Shown here piece after piece: positions 36,298 through 45,195 of a stretch of DNA of 64,000 nucleotides. Within the stretch, counting starts at the first letter, position 1. Every line of letters begins with the position of its first letter. The notes under the pieces are model-generated. The model had not been told where the DNA came from, ran no database searches, and saw only the letters and a program-made list of their open reading frames with translations. Origin of the DNA: Phycisphaerales bacterium. Lineage in GTDB: Bacteria; Planctomycetota; Phycisphaerae; UBA1845; Fen-1342. Position numbers and translations under genes: made by a program. The stretch spans positions 1,674,001 to 1,738,000 of the forward strand of contig JADJWG010000001.1 in assembly GCA_016716475.1 (NCBI GenBank). The letters run 5' to 3'.

Positions 36298-36959
36298 AAT
36301 TTGCGCGGCTGCATCGCTGGCCGCGCAACCCGGTGGCCGCGCGTGCCTTGCAAATCGAGTTGGCGGCGGCCGTGGAGATGTGTCCGCTGCCCGTGCAGGT
36401 GCGCTGGCTGGCGGCAGCGGATGTGGCGTTCACACGTGCAGGCCGTGTGGCTGTGGCCGGAGTCGTACTCTGGGATACCTGCACGCATGCGGTGGTGGAA
36501 CAGCGTGTCGCGCGGGGGCCTGTCGAGTTTCCGTATGTGCCGGGTCTGCTGAGTTTTCGCGAGCTGCCAACGGTATTAGCGGCCTTCCGGCAATTGCAGG
36601 GCACACCGGATGTCGTGCTGTGTGATGGGCACGGGCGGGCGCACCCGCAGCGTTGCGGACTGGCTTGCCACCTTGGTTTATGGTTACAGGTACCCACCGT
36701 GGGCGTGGCGAAGTCGCGCCTGTGCGGCGCACATGCCGAACCCGGGCCGGTGCGCGGCGCGCGTACGCCACTCTGGCTGGGAGGCGAGGAAGTGGGCACG
36801 GTTCTGCGCACTCGGGTGAAGGTGAAGCCGCTTTATGTAAGCCCGGGACATCTTTGCGACGTGGCGGGCGCGGTCGATCTGACCCTGGCGGCGCTCGGGC
36901 GCTATCGACTGCCCGAGCCGGCGCGCGCGGCACATGCGCTCGTCACGCACAGCCGGTGA
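36294..36959 (+). CDS. nfi: Endonuclease V (deoxyinosine 3' endonuclease)
   Basis: 221 residues from GTG at 36294, whose GTGA overlaps the stop of ltaE. The family signature is present: the VPGLLSFRELP stretch, LCDGHGRAHPQRCGLACHLG with the metal Asp, and a first metal region AADVAFTRAGRVAVAGVVL. It nicks DNA one base 3' of hypoxanthine from adenine deamination. Convergent with ogt, another repair gene. Confidence 0.9.
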   Translation: MKFARLHRWPRNPVAARALQIELAAAVEMCPLPVQVRWLAAADVAFTRAGRVAVAGVVLWDTCTHAVVEQRVARGPVEFPYVPGLLSFRELPTVLAAFRQLQGTPDVVLCDGHGRAHPQRCGLACHLGLWLQVPTVGVAKSRLCGAHAEPGPVRGARTPLWLGGEEVGTVLRTRVKVKPLYVSPGHLCDVAGAVDLTLAALGRYRLPEPARAAHALVTHSR

Positions 36960-36995
36960 TTACCGCCTGCACTTCTGGCAGCATCCAAGATTGGC

Positions 36996-37532
36996 CTAGA
37001 CCGGGACGAGTTCCGTTACCCCCGCGCGCTCCATTTCGAGCAGCCGCTGCTTGAAGGGAACGCCGTCGCCACCGGAGAAACCACCCAGACCGCCATCGCT
37101 GCGCAGCACTCGGTGGCAGGGGACAACCGGTGGAAAGCGATTGGTCCGCATGGCGTTCCCCACGGCGCGGGCCGCCCCGGGGACGCCGACGCGCACCGCC
37201 AGTTCACGGTACGTGGTGGTCTGACCGTATGGCACGGTGCGGCAGGCTTCCCACACGCGACGATGGAATGGCGGTGCCGTGGTGTAGTCCAACGCGACTT
37301 CAAACTCCACGAAATCACCCGCGAAATAGGCCCTGAGCGCTGCGGCGAATTCCGGGAGCAGTGTGGCACACGCACTCGCGGCGGCATAGTCACGCGACAC
37401 GGTCGCGCGCAGGACATCGCCGGGGCCAGCCGGTAAATAGACGCGGCACACCCCGGCGGACGTCGTCACGAACGCCGCGGGGCCGGCTGAAGTCTCGACG
37501 ATGCGAAAGCGGTGCTGGGGTGAAGCAGGCAC
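36996..37532 (-). CDS. ogt: Methylated-DNA--protein-cysteine methyltransferase
   Basis: 178 residues from GTG at 37532, preferred because GGAGG lies eight bases upstream and because a strong promoter overlaps the ATG at 37589 of the longer frame. The suicide cysteine is Cys139 in VVPCHRVLRSDGGLGGFSGG. RRVWEACRTVPYGQTTTYRELAVRVG and the Arg finger in GAARAVGNAMRTNRFP are also seen. It removes alkyl groups from O6-guanine directly. Length is normal for Ogt with the revised start. Confidence 0.88.
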   Translation of the reverse strand: MPASPQHRFRIVETSAGPAAFVTTSAGVCRVYLPAGPGDVLRATVSRDYAAASACATLLPEFAAALRAYFAGDFVEFEVALDYTTAPPFHRRVWEACRTVPYGQTTTYRELAVRVGVPGAARAVGNAMRTNRFPPVVPCHRVLRSDGGLGGFSGGDGVPFKQRLLEMERAGVTELVPV

Positions 37533-37579
37533 GAGGCCGTCCTCCGGTGGAAGTTCGCAAAGTGTTCGGACCCGGGCAG

Positions 37580-37607
37580 AGTATAGCATGTGCGGTGCAG
37601 GGAGCAA
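37580..37607 (-). promoter_or_regulatory. Promoter of ogt
   Basis: Minus strand: TTGCTC (37607-37602), 16-bp spacer and TATACT (37585-37580) with TGC just upstream of the -10 (extended -10). The -10 overlaps the in-frame ATG at 37589, so the gene should start further in, at GTG 37532. Confidence 0.6.
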
Positions 37608-37625
37608 TGGGGAGCTGCCTGCGGC

Positions 37626-37631
37626 TATACT
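37626..37631 (+). promoter_or_regulatory. -10 box of the YbjQ-like membrane gene
   Basis: TATACT at 37626-37631, about 100 bases before the ATG at 37729, with no clear -35. Divergent from the ogt promoter 20 bases away. Confidence 0.35.
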
Positions 37632-37728
37632 GGGTCGCGTTGGCGTGACTTCCAGAGGCACCCACGGTATCGCTGCGGGTGTGGTGCTGCCAAGCACCTG
37701 TTGTGCACCCGTCCGGAGGTGAATTCGT

Positions 37729-38220
37729 ATGCGCGAGCTGCCGGCCGCGCTCCCGACACCATCGTTCGTGCCGCCGGAGGGCTGGTGGCCGCCCCTGCTG
37801 GAAGATCCAACGGTGCGGCTGATCGTAATCGCGGCGGTCGTCCTGCTGGTTTTCGTACTGCTGATGGCGTGGTGGTCGCGTTGGCGGCAGGCCCGTCAGG
37901 CGGCGCGGCTGCATACGCAGTTGCGTGCGAGCTATGCCGTGCTGCAAGAGCAGCGCGAGGAAATCCTGCGGGCGGCCACGAAAATTCTGGCCACGAGTTC
38001 AACGGGGCGAATCACCGGATTTACGGTCCTGCGGCAGGTCGAAGCCGTATTCTCGGAGGGACAGCCCTCATCGGCAGGCGCGGTGGAACATGCGAAGGCG
38101 TTGGCTGCCGGAAAGGGCGCGAACGCGATCATCAACCTGCAGACGCAGCAGACCCCGGCCGGCAAGTGGGTGGCGACAGGGGATGCGGTGGTCGTGCGTC
38201 CCCTCGGGGGGCGTGGCTAG
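37729..38220 (+). CDS. Membrane-anchored YbjQ/UPF0145-like protein
   Basis: 163 residues. One membrane helix (VRLIVIAAVVLLVFVLLMAWW) is followed by a basic coiled stretch and then a domain resembling YbjQ: TGRITGFTVLRQVEAVFSEG, AVEHAKALAAGKGANAIINLQTQ and VATGDAVVVRP. YbjQ domains form pentamers; members are called heavy-metal-binding, but the function is unproven. The gene stands alone and its start follows a GGAGG-type site (CCGGAGGTGAATTCGT). Confidence 0.65.
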   Translation: MRELPAALPTPSFVPPEGWWPPLLEDPTVRLIVIAAVVLLVFVLLMAWWSRWRQARQAARLHTQLRASYAVLQEQREEILRAATKILATSSTGRITGFTVLRQVEAVFSEGQPSSAGAVEHAKALAAGKGANAIINLQTQQTPAGKWVATGDAVVVRPLGGRG

Positions 38221-38349
38221 CGTGCTGTAACCTCGGCTCTGCGGCGTTGACCGGCCGGTGGTATGGGGCTGCGCAGCGCGCAGTGGGACACGCCCAGGCA
38301 CGGCGCGCCGGGGGGAATTGCCGTTGTTCTCGCGAGCGGCGGCGGTAGA

Positions 38350-40410
38350 TCAGTCCTCGCGCTTCGTATCGCCGCGCGCGAAGATGCTCGCGACGTAGTT
38401 CAGTACATCCGTTGCGCTGGTCTCATTGTAGCCGAAGAACTTGATCAGCCGCTGCTTCACGACGTCGATCTTGGCCTGCGTCTCGTCATCGATCACGCCG
38501 CTCACCACGTTCTTCAGCTTGATCGTGTCGCGCGAGTCCTCGAAGAGCTTCAGCTCGAGCGCCTTGTACAACCGCGCGTTCGTGTTGTACTCGAACTTCT
38601 TTCCGTCGAGCGCCAGCGCCCCGATATAGTTCATGATCTCCTGGCGGAAATCGTCCTTGCGGCTGTCGGGGATGTCGATTTTTTCCTCGATTGACCGCAT
38701 CAGGCGCTCGTCCGGTTCCTCGTCGCGGCCGGTGTACTTGTTGCGCACCTTCTCGTGCTGGGTGTAGGCCCGGACATTCTCGATGTAGTTCGTGCAGAGC
38801 CGCTGGATGGCGTCCTCGTCTGCGCTGATCGCCCGCTGCACTTCCGCCTTGAGCGTGTCCTCGTACTCTTCGCGGACGACGCTCAGCAGCTCCTTGTAGC
38901 GTTTCTTCTGTTCTTCGTCGGTGATGAGAGAGTGGTGGCTCAGGCCGCTCTCGAGTTCATTCATCACCATGAACGGGTTAATGCAGCGGTCGACCTGGGC
39001 CTGCTCACCGACGAGGGCGTTGGAGATCTTGTCCTGGATGTAGCGTGGACTGATGCCCTGCATGCCCTCGCGACGGGCCTCCTCTTTCAGCTCCTTGACC
39101 GAGTCCTCGGTGTAGCCGGGAATGCTCTTGCCGTCGTAGAGCTTGAGCTTTTGCAGCAGTGTCAGGCCGGCCTTCTTGGGATCTTCCAGGCGCGTCAGGA
39201 CGGCCCACATGGCGGCCACCTCGATGGTGTGCGGCGCGATATGGATACCGCGGACTTTCTCCTTGGAGAAATCCTTCTCGTAAATCTTGATCTCGTCGCT
39301 CAGCCGGCAGTTGTACGGCACGTCGATCTTGATGGTACGGTCGCGGAAGGCCTCCATCAGCTCGTTGCTCTGGAGCTTCTTGTATTCCGGCTCGTTGGTG
39401 TGGCCGAGGATGACCTCGTCGATGTCCGTCTGGGCGAATTTCTTGGGCTTGATGGTGTGTTCCTGCGACGCGCCGAGCAAATCGTACAGGAAGGCGACGT
39501 CGAGCTTGAGCACTTCGATGAACTCGCACACGCCGCGGTTGGCGATGTTCAGTTCGCCGTCGAAGTTGAAGGCGCGCGGGTCGGAGTCGGAGCCGTACTG
39601 GGCGATCTTGCGATAGTTGATGTCGCCGGTGAGCTCGGTGGAATCCTGGTTCTTTTCATCTTTCGGCTGGAAAGTGCCGATGCCGACGCGATCCTTCTCG
39701 GACAGGATCAGGCGACGGACCACGACGTGGTCGAGTACCTTGCGCCAGTTGCCGTCATAGCGCAGCAGCAGATCTTCAAAAGTGCGGCGGCAGAAGGGGT
39801 CGAGGTCGCCATCCACGCGAATCTGCTTGTCTTCGGGCAGGTCGGCGTTGAGGCGTGCGAGGATCTCCTTGCGCGGTTCGCGTGGAATGAGCTTGAGCGG
39901 TTCCTCGTGCATCGGGCACGGGTGCAGCTCCTCCTCGCCCTCCTCGTTGGTCAGCTTCCACGAGTAGGTGTAGAGCGCCCCCTCGTCCATGCGGGAGTAG
40001 ACCTCGAGGCCCTTTTTCAAAAGCCGGGCGATGGTGCTCTTGCTCGAACCGACGGGGCCATGCAGGAGCAGAATGCGGCGGTCGGTTCCGTAGCCCTGGG
40101 CGGCGGATTTGAAGAAATCCACCAGGCGCATGAGCGCGGCGTCGAGCCCGAAAATGGCGTCCTTGCCGTTGTCGAAGGGGTCGTCGAAGAACTTGTAGTG
40201 GACGTAGTCCTGTTTGAGGTAGCGGTAGCGCTCCGTGCCGAAATGCAGAACCATGTCGAAAACACGCTGAAAGGCGTTGCGGGCCACCCGCGGCGTCTGC
40301 ATCACCATTTCAAGGTAGTTGGAGAAGCCGCCTTCCCAGTGCTGCTGCTTGAAGCGCTGGGTGTCGAGGTGGCGGTCGATTACGGACAGGATTTCGTCGA
40401 TCGACGACAT
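38350..40410 (-). CDS. prkA: PrkA family serine protein kinase
   Basis: 686 residues from ATG at 40410. The AAA+ type N-terminal domain has the P-loop GPVGSSKST (118-126) after RILLLH. There follows the PrkA-type core (KYxFxGxEx-like [24 protein letters not shown]) and the C-terminal [25 protein letters not shown] helices. It is the length usual for PrkA/YeaG, kinases that respond to starvation and stress in many bacteria. The usual partners (YeaH/DUF444 and SpoVR) are not adjacent in this window. Confidence 0.9.
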   Translation of the reverse strand: MSSIDEILSVIDRHLDTQRFKQQHWEGGFSNYLEMVMQTPRVARNAFQRVFDMVLHFGTERYRYLKQDYVHYKFFDDPFDNGKDAIFGLDAALMRLVDFFKSAAQGYGTDRRILLLHGPVGSSKSTIARLLKKGLEVYSRMDEGALYTYSWKLTNEEGEEELHPCPMHEEPLKLIPREPRKEILARLNADLPEDKQIRVDGDLDPFCRRTFEDLLLRYDGNWRKVLDHVVVRRLILSEKDRVGIGTFQPKDEKNQDSTELTGDINYRKIAQYGSDSDPRAFNFDGELNIANRGVCEFIEVLKLDVAFLYDLLGASQEHTIKPKKFAQTDIDEVILGHTNEPEYKKLQSNELMEAFRDRTIKIDVPYNCRLSDEIKIYEKDFSKEKVRGIHIAPHTIEVAAMWAVLTRLEDPKKAGLTLLQKLKLYDGKSIPGYTEDSVKELKEEARREGMQGISPRYIQDKISNALVGEQAQVDRCINPFMVMNELESGLSHHSLITDEEQKKRYKELLSVVREEYEDTLKAEVQRAISADEDAIQRLCTNYIENVRAYTQHEKVRNKYTGRDEEPDERLMRSIEEKIDIPDSRKDDFRQEIMNYIGALALDGKKFEYNTNARLYKALELKLFEDSRDTIKLKNVVSGVIDDETQAKIDVVKQRLIKFFGYNETSATDVLNYVASIFARGDTKRED

Positions 40411-40632
40411 CGGCTGGTCTCCGCAAGCCCGCCCCGCCGCGGAGGCGGAACGAGGGGTCTTCGGGCTCTGCATCCAAACCGCCCCGCAACCGCTGCCAGC
40501 GGCCCGCCGGCCCGGTAGCGCCACGGGCGACCTGATGCTATGAACGCCCACGGTCCGAGTCAATCGGCCATCCCGAGGGCGCGACGCCTTCCATTATCGA
40601 CCGGAGCGCCCTGCACCTTGCGACCGAGTTCA

Positions 40633-41112
40633 TCACTCTGCCGGCGGGGACGGTATCTCGGTGGCGGTGCCGACGCGCCGGCTGCCGCAGCGCGGGCAGC
40701 GGATCTCACCGTTCCCCGCCTTCGGCACGAAGATCGCTCCGCAGCCCCCTTCGCGGCAGTGCCACATTTTGTAGCCGGAGCGCTGTCCACAGGCGGGACA
40801 CGGCACGGGAAACTCCCCATCCGCGCGCACCTGCACGACACCGCGAAAGTCGCAGCCCTCGGCCGCGCAATCCACGACAACGGGCACCAGGTCGCGTGTG
40901 CCGGCGTCGGACCTCGGCCACAACATGACGAGAATGAAGACCGCCCCAGCGAGCAGCAGCAGGCCGAACAACCCCATGAGAATGCGCTGGCGGCGCTGCG
41001 CCCGGGCGTAGGCACCGATCGCGATCTCGCCTTCGCGTTCGAGAGCCGCCCGGTATTCCGCGAGCGTGAGCGCCCGCTTTCGCCGCCACATCACTTCTGC
41101 GATTATAGACAT
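40633..41112 (-). CDS. Membrane protein with C-terminal zinc ribbon
   Basis: 159 residues from ATG at 41112. An N-terminal helix (RALTLAEYRAALEREGEIAIGAYA), one membrane segment (ILMGLFGLLLLAGAVFILVMLW) and a C-terminal Cys-rich region with three pairs (CAAEGC, CPAC and CREGGC / CPRCGSR) that should bind one or two zinc ions. Not recognised. It is divergent from ispF, 48 bases apart. Confidence 0.65.
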   Translation of the reverse strand: MSIIAEVMWRRKRALTLAEYRAALEREGEIAIGAYARAQRRQRILMGLFGLLLLAGAVFILVMLWPRSDAGTRDLVPVVVDCAAEGCDFRGVVQVRADGEFPVPCPACGQRSGYKMWHCREGGCGAIFVPKAGNGEIRCPRCGSRRVGTATEIPSPPAE

Positions 41113-41160
41113 TTGAACAAGCCGGCACCCACAAGCCGGTACCCGCACCGGAGGAATACG

Positions 41161-41679
41161 ATGGCCACTCCCCCCCCGCCCTTTCGCATCGGCATCGGCT
41201 ACGACCTGCACCGGCTGGTGCCCGGCCGCCCCTTGATCCTGGGAGCGATCACGATCCCCTCTGATGTGGGGCTGCTGGGCCATAGCGATGCGGATGTGGT
41301 ACTGCATGCGTTGACGGATGCGCTGCTGGGCGGAGTGGGACTGCCGGATATCGGTGACTACTTTCCGGACACGGATCCGCAGTGGCGGGGAGCCGACAGC
41401 CGGAGATTTCTGGAGCATGCCCTGGGGGCCGTGCGGGCGAGCGGGTACGAGGTGGGTAATGCGGACATGGTGATTCACGCGCAGCGGCCGAAGCTGGGTC
41501 CGCACAAACTCGCGATCCGGGCCCAGGTGGCGGGTTTGCTGGGGGTGGCGGTGGAGCAGGTAGGGGTGAAGGCAACGACGAACGAGGGGCTGGACGCGAT
41601 CGGACGCGGGGAGGCGTTGGCGTGCTGGGCAACCGTGCTGGTCGTGAGATGCCAGACCGCTGTGGCTCCAAGCGCCTGA
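41161..41679 (+). CDS. ispF: 2-C-methyl-D-erythritol 2,4-cyclodiphosphate synthase
   Basis: 172 residues from ATG at 41161 with GGAGG upstream. IspF closes the ring of CDP-ME 2-phosphate in the MEP isoprenoid pathway. Metal ligands Asp15 and His17 are in GIGYDLHRL, and the rest of the signature is LLGHSDADVVLHALTDALLGG, GDYFPDTDPQWRGADS, and TTNEGLDAIGRGEALACWA. Full length. Confidence 0.95.
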   Translation: MATPPPPFRIGIGYDLHRLVPGRPLILGAITIPSDVGLLGHSDADVVLHALTDALLGGVGLPDIGDYFPDTDPQWRGADSRRFLEHALGAVRASGYEVGNADMVIHAQRPKLGPHKLAIRAQVAGLLGVAVEQVGVKATTNEGLDAIGRGEALACWATVLVVRCQTAVAPSA

Positions 41680-41707
41680 ACGGTGAGACATGAGATCTAC
41701 GGGGGGG

Positions 41708-41775
41708 ACGACGCGTCCCGACGGCGGTGCATCGGATGCCGCGCCGTCGGGACGTCGTGCTACCCCCAGGGGTAG
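41708..41775. terminator. Bidirectional hairpins between ispF and a dockerin protein
   Basis: A long stem (41708-41726 pairing with 41742-41758; core GTCCCGACGGCG/CGCCGTCGGGAC) followed by a small hairpin (41760-41765 CTACCC with GGGTAG to 41775), between two convergent genes. No long T run; likely a GC-rich terminator for both. Confidence 0.5.
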
Positions 41776-41778
41776 TGC

Positions 41779-42861
41779 TTACGGGCAAACACTGACACAG
41801 GGCGGCGGCGGATCCTTGAGCAATGCGATGAACGGCGAAATGTCCGCGAAGTTCACCGCCCCGTCGCCATTTGCGTCACTGTTGAGGTAGGGCCCCTGCC
41901 CCGCGCCCAGGTCACAAGTCCAGTTTGTTGCACTGCCGGCCTTGAGGGCGGCGATGAACGGCGAGATATCCGCGAAGTTCACCACGCCGTCACCATTCGC
42001 GTCGCCGGGGCAAATCGGCGGCGCCACCTGCAGGAAATCGAGATAGCGGCCACCGCCCGAGTAGATCAGCGCGCTCGCTCCGGCGTTCACGTCATAGACG
42101 TGCGCACCGGAACCGTTTGTCCACATGATGTTACCGTTGCCGAGTTGGTAGACACCGCGCGCGCCAGAGGCGGAAAACGAGGACAAGAGCGCGCCGCTGT
42201 TGGCATCCAGCCGCGCGACGTTGTTCGAAGAGAAGCACGCAGCAAGAATGTCGCCGTTGGTCGCATAGGTCATCTGCTCGACGAAATTGAGCGCCGTGCT
42301 GTTGTGAAAGGTGCCGAGCGGTTCTCCCGTAAGTGCGAAACGATGAATGTCGTCGTTGGCACTGGAAGACGACACGAGCATGGCGCCCTGATGTTCGAGT
42401 ACGCCGAAGGGGCTCGGTGCGAGACCGACGGTGGAGAATGCGCCGAGATAATTGCCGGCGAGATCGTAACTGACCACGGCGTTGCCGGGGGCACCGTTCT
42501 GCGTACCCGAGTTCGTGACATAGACGACATTGCGAATCAGGCCCATGCCGCGGACATTGTCGAGTCCGCCTCCGGGGAATTGACCGCCGATCTGGCCGAG
42601 CGGGACACCGCGCAGATCCCAGCGGGAAATGCGGTCGCCGACCTGCTCCGAGACCCAGATCTCATTGCCAACCTGCATCGCGTGAACCGGTGTTCCGCCT
42701 TGCAGGGCGAAGAAGTCGCCGTCGACGAGAGCACCGTCGAAGGGATCGAACAGGACGATGCGGCTGTTAGTCGAGTCGGGCATCATCACGTACTGTGCGC
42801 TGGCGGTCAGCGGCAAGGTGATGAGGGCAACCCATGCGGAAAGGATAATGCGCAGGTTCAT
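41779..42861 (-). CDS. Secreted protein with C-terminal dockerin-like repeats
   Basis: 360 residues from ATG at 42861, behind AGGAGG. The signal peptide ends ITLPLTASAQ. A beta-propeller-like region follows (VMMPDSTNSRIVLFDPFDG, EIWVSEQVGDRISRWDLRG, NVVYVTNSGTQNG, NGDILAACFSSNNVARLDANSG), typical of repeated NHL/SMP-30-like blades. The last about 75 residues hold two EF-hand units, GDANGDGVVNFADISPFIAALKAG and SDANGDGAVNFADISPFIALLKD, close to those of the repeat protein at 0.9-3.0 kb. Likely surface-exposed; ligand unknown. Confidence 0.8.
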   Translation of the reverse strand: MNLRIILSAWVALITLPLTASAQYVMMPDSTNSRIVLFDPFDGALVDGDFFALQGGTPVHAMQVGNEIWVSEQVGDRISRWDLRGVPLGQIGGQFPGGGLDNVRGMGLIRNVVYVTNSGTQNGAPGNAVVSYDLAGNYLGAFSTVGLAPSPFGVLEHQGAMLVSSSSANDDIHRFALTGEPLGTFHNSTALNFVEQMTYATNGDILAACFSSNNVARLDANSGALLSSFSASGARGVYQLGNGNIMWTNGSGAHVYDVNAGASALIYSGGGRYLDFLQVAPPICPGDANGDGVVNFADISPFIAALKAGSATNWTCDLGAGQGPYLNSDANGDGAVNFADISPFIALLKDPPPPCVSVCP

Positions 42862-42939
42862 TCTGTCTTCCTCCTGAGATGTGATGAGCAGTATGCGAGC
42901 GAGAAGTGCCCGCGTCTGTCGCACGAAGCCCGTACTTGC

Positions 42940-42948
42940 AATATACCA
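42940..42948 (-). promoter_or_regulatory. Extended -10 promoter element of the dockerin-protein gene
   Basis: The minus strand reads TGGTATATT (extended -10 TGn-TATATT). The start would lie about 70 bases ahead of the ATG at 42861. No obvious -35. Confidence 0.4.
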
Positions 42949-43077
42949 GTATCCTCGGACGGGAGTCCATCGAATTTCGTTCCGAGGAAAGGGGCAGATG
43001 GACTGGAGCGACCGGGCTGTGTCCGCGAAAGGGGAGGCGGGTACGATGTCGGGCCTACCGCCACAGAGGAGTTGTTT

Positions 43078-45006
43078 ATGGCATGGGAGCATGTAAACCC
43101 CTGGCGCTGCTGGGAACGCACCACACTGCCCGCTGTCGTCAACGGGCCGGAAGATCTGCTCGTCCGCGTGGCCCTTTCGGATCCGCTGCGGAGCGTCTAT
43201 CAAACCGAGTTCCGCTGGCCGGCACTCGCGCGGCTCGGGCCGAATGCGTTCCATGGACAATACGCGCAGATCACGCTCCGCTTCCTGGACGTCCGCTGGT
43301 CGTTCGAGGCGGCGGCGGTCGGAGAGCGGACTTACCTGCGGGTGCGCTGTTTGAATCCGGCAGCCGCGGAAGGCATGCAAATCCACTTGGAAACCATGGC
43401 GCAAACCGCAGGTGCGCGGATCGTGTCGCGTGAGCACGAAGTGCTGGCGCAACGTGCGCGGACTTGGCGCATCACACCGCTCTCGCCTTCCACGCAGCGC
43501 AGCGGAACGACGCTCCTGGGACCGTTGGCACGGCCGTTTTACGCCCTGATCGAGCCGGTTTCCGAAATCGGCCGGCTTGAGGAACGGGATGTCCATCCGC
43601 GTAGCGTGGCACCGGCGGATGCCCCGCTGGCGAACGAAGAACAAGAGGCAGCCGCCCTGTTTGCGCAGGCGCGGGATGCGGAATTGGGACGTTTGCGTTA
43701 CGTGCCCGACACGTTACGTTGGTTTTATGATGCGGTGCCGCGTGGCCTGGGGTGGAATGTGATCTGGACGTCCGACCGCAGGGAACCCGTGGTGGTATGC
43801 AGCCGGGATTGGTGTGTCCACGGCAACTACGGCGAATGGGTGCTGTTTAACTGGGATCAGTTCCTGCTGGTACCGATGGCCGCGCGTTTCGATCCCGAGT
43901 TGGCTCACGTAGTGGCCGGGCCACAACTGGCCGTCCAGACGCCGGCAGGACTCGTGCCGGGCATCGCCAGCGCGCTGGGGATCAGTGGGGATCGCGGTAT
44001 GCCGCCGGATGCCAGCTTGGGTCTGCTGAAGGCGTACCGGCTCACCGATGATCGCAGCTTCGTGGAGCGGTATTACGACCGGCTCTGCGCCTACCACCAC
44101 TGGTGGCGACGGAACCGGGACGGCAACGGCGACGGACTGCTCGAATGGGGCAGCAACCCGGTGCCGCCACCGCATCCCCAGTGGCAGGCGCATACGTATT
44201 GGGCCAGCCGCTACGAGACCGGCATGGACAATCATCCGATGTGGGATGGGGTTCGTTTCAACGCGACAACGAACACGCAGGAACAGACCGATGTAGGGCT
44301 GTCCGCACTGCATGCGCTGGATGCGCTGTGCCTGTCATACATGGCGGAGGTATTGGGCCGATCGCGGGATGCCGCCGGCTACCGCGCGTACAGCGAGAAA
44401 ATCGGACGACTGATTCACGAACACCTCTGGAATGATGCGCTTGGACTGTGGTTGTCGCGGGACTGGGATGGGACGTGGAACCTGCGGGCATCGCCCTGCT
44501 GCTTCTATCCGCTGTTCCTGCCGACCACACCGGCGGCATGCCGGCGGCGCGCCATCGACGAGCACCTGCGTAATCCACGGCGCTTCGGTGGACGCTACGT
44601 CATGCCGGTTACGCCGCGGGACGACGCGGCGTACCCGGAGCAGTACTACGTCCGCGGGCGGGTGTGGCCGGGACAGACCTACCTCGTGCATGCCGCGCTG
44701 CGGGAGTGTGGCGAGGAGGTCGCGGCCGCGGAGTTGGCGCGCGGCTGCATCGAGACATTTCGCCAGGAATGGCTGGAGCATGGCTACCTGCGAGAGAATT
44801 ACAACGCCGAGACTGGCCGGAGTGATGACACGCCGGAGAGTGACCTGATTTACAGCTACGGGATGATGATGCCGCAGATCGCCTGGAACCAGCTCGAGGA
44901 TGTCCGACTCGACGGTACGCCGGTACGCGGCGAGCTGGCACAATTGGCCGGGTGCCTGGATGAACACGGGGCTCTGCGAGCGCGTATCGATCCCTTTTCG
45001 GAATAA
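43078..45006 (+). CDS. GH63-like (alpha/alpha)6-toroid glycoside hydrolase
   Basis: 642 residues from ATG at 43078 with GAGGA upstream. An upstream frame extends to 42100 but lies over the dockerin gene. The C-terminal two thirds have the look of GH63/MGH1 toroids: HHWWRRNRDGNGDGLLEWGSNP, WASRYETGMDNHPMWDG, LGLWLSRDWDGTWNLRASPCCFYPLF, YYVRGRVWPGQTYLVHAAL and DDTPESDLIYSYGMMMPQIAWNQ. Acidic residues in ETGMDN and DDTPES are likely catalytic. The substrate is unknown (trehalose- or mannosylglycerate-type sugars are possible). Located next to secreted and lipid-type hydrolase genes. Confidence 0.75.
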   Translation: MAWEHVNPWRCWERTTLPAVVNGPEDLLVRVALSDPLRSVYQTEFRWPALARLGPNAFHGQYAQITLRFLDVRWSFEAAAVGERTYLRVRCLNPAAAEGMQIHLETMAQTAGARIVSREHEVLAQRARTWRITPLSPSTQRSGTTLLGPLARPFYALIEPVSEIGRLEERDVHPRSVAPADAPLANEEQEAAALFAQARDAELGRLRYVPDTLRWFYDAVPRGLGWNVIWTSDRREPVVVCSRDWCVHGNYGEWVLFNWDQFLLVPMAARFDPELAHVVAGPQLAVQTPAGLVPGIASALGISGDRGMPPDASLGLLKAYRLTDDRSFVERYYDRLCAYHHWWRRNRDGNGDGLLEWGSNPVPPPHPQWQAHTYWASRYETGMDNHPMWDGVRFNATTNTQEQTDVGLSALHALDALCLSYMAEVLGRSRDAAGYRAYSEKIGRLIHEHLWNDALGLWLSRDWDGTWNLRASPCCFYPLFLPTTPAACRRRAIDEHLRNPRRFGGRYVMPVTPRDDAAYPEQYYVRGRVWPGQTYLVHAALRECGEEVAAAELARGCIETFRQEWLEHGYLRENYNAETGRSDDTPESDLIYSYGMMMPQIAWNQLEDVRLDGTPVRGELAQLAGCLDEHGALRARIDPFSE

Positions 45007-45195
45007 GAGTGCTTCGCCGCGAAGCCGTGCCGACTTGAGCGATTGACCTGATCGGACGCCCCCAACGTTGGACCATCGCCAGGGTCCGCGATACCATGCG
45101 TCCGGTTAAGAGCGGGTGCCGAGCTTTGCGGCCGAAGGGCTCGGCGTGGCCCACTGGGCACCACTCGGTCGTTGGCTGACGCGGAGAGCCACAGG

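Noticed and set aside
38755..40518. A plus-strand frame opposite prkA
   Set aside because: It mirrors PrkA and has no recognisable domain or ribosome site.
42100..43077. A 5' extension of the GH63-like frame into the dockerin gene
   Set aside because: The opposite strand carries a clear secreted protein with a signal peptide and AGGAGG site; the real start has its own GAGGA at 43078.
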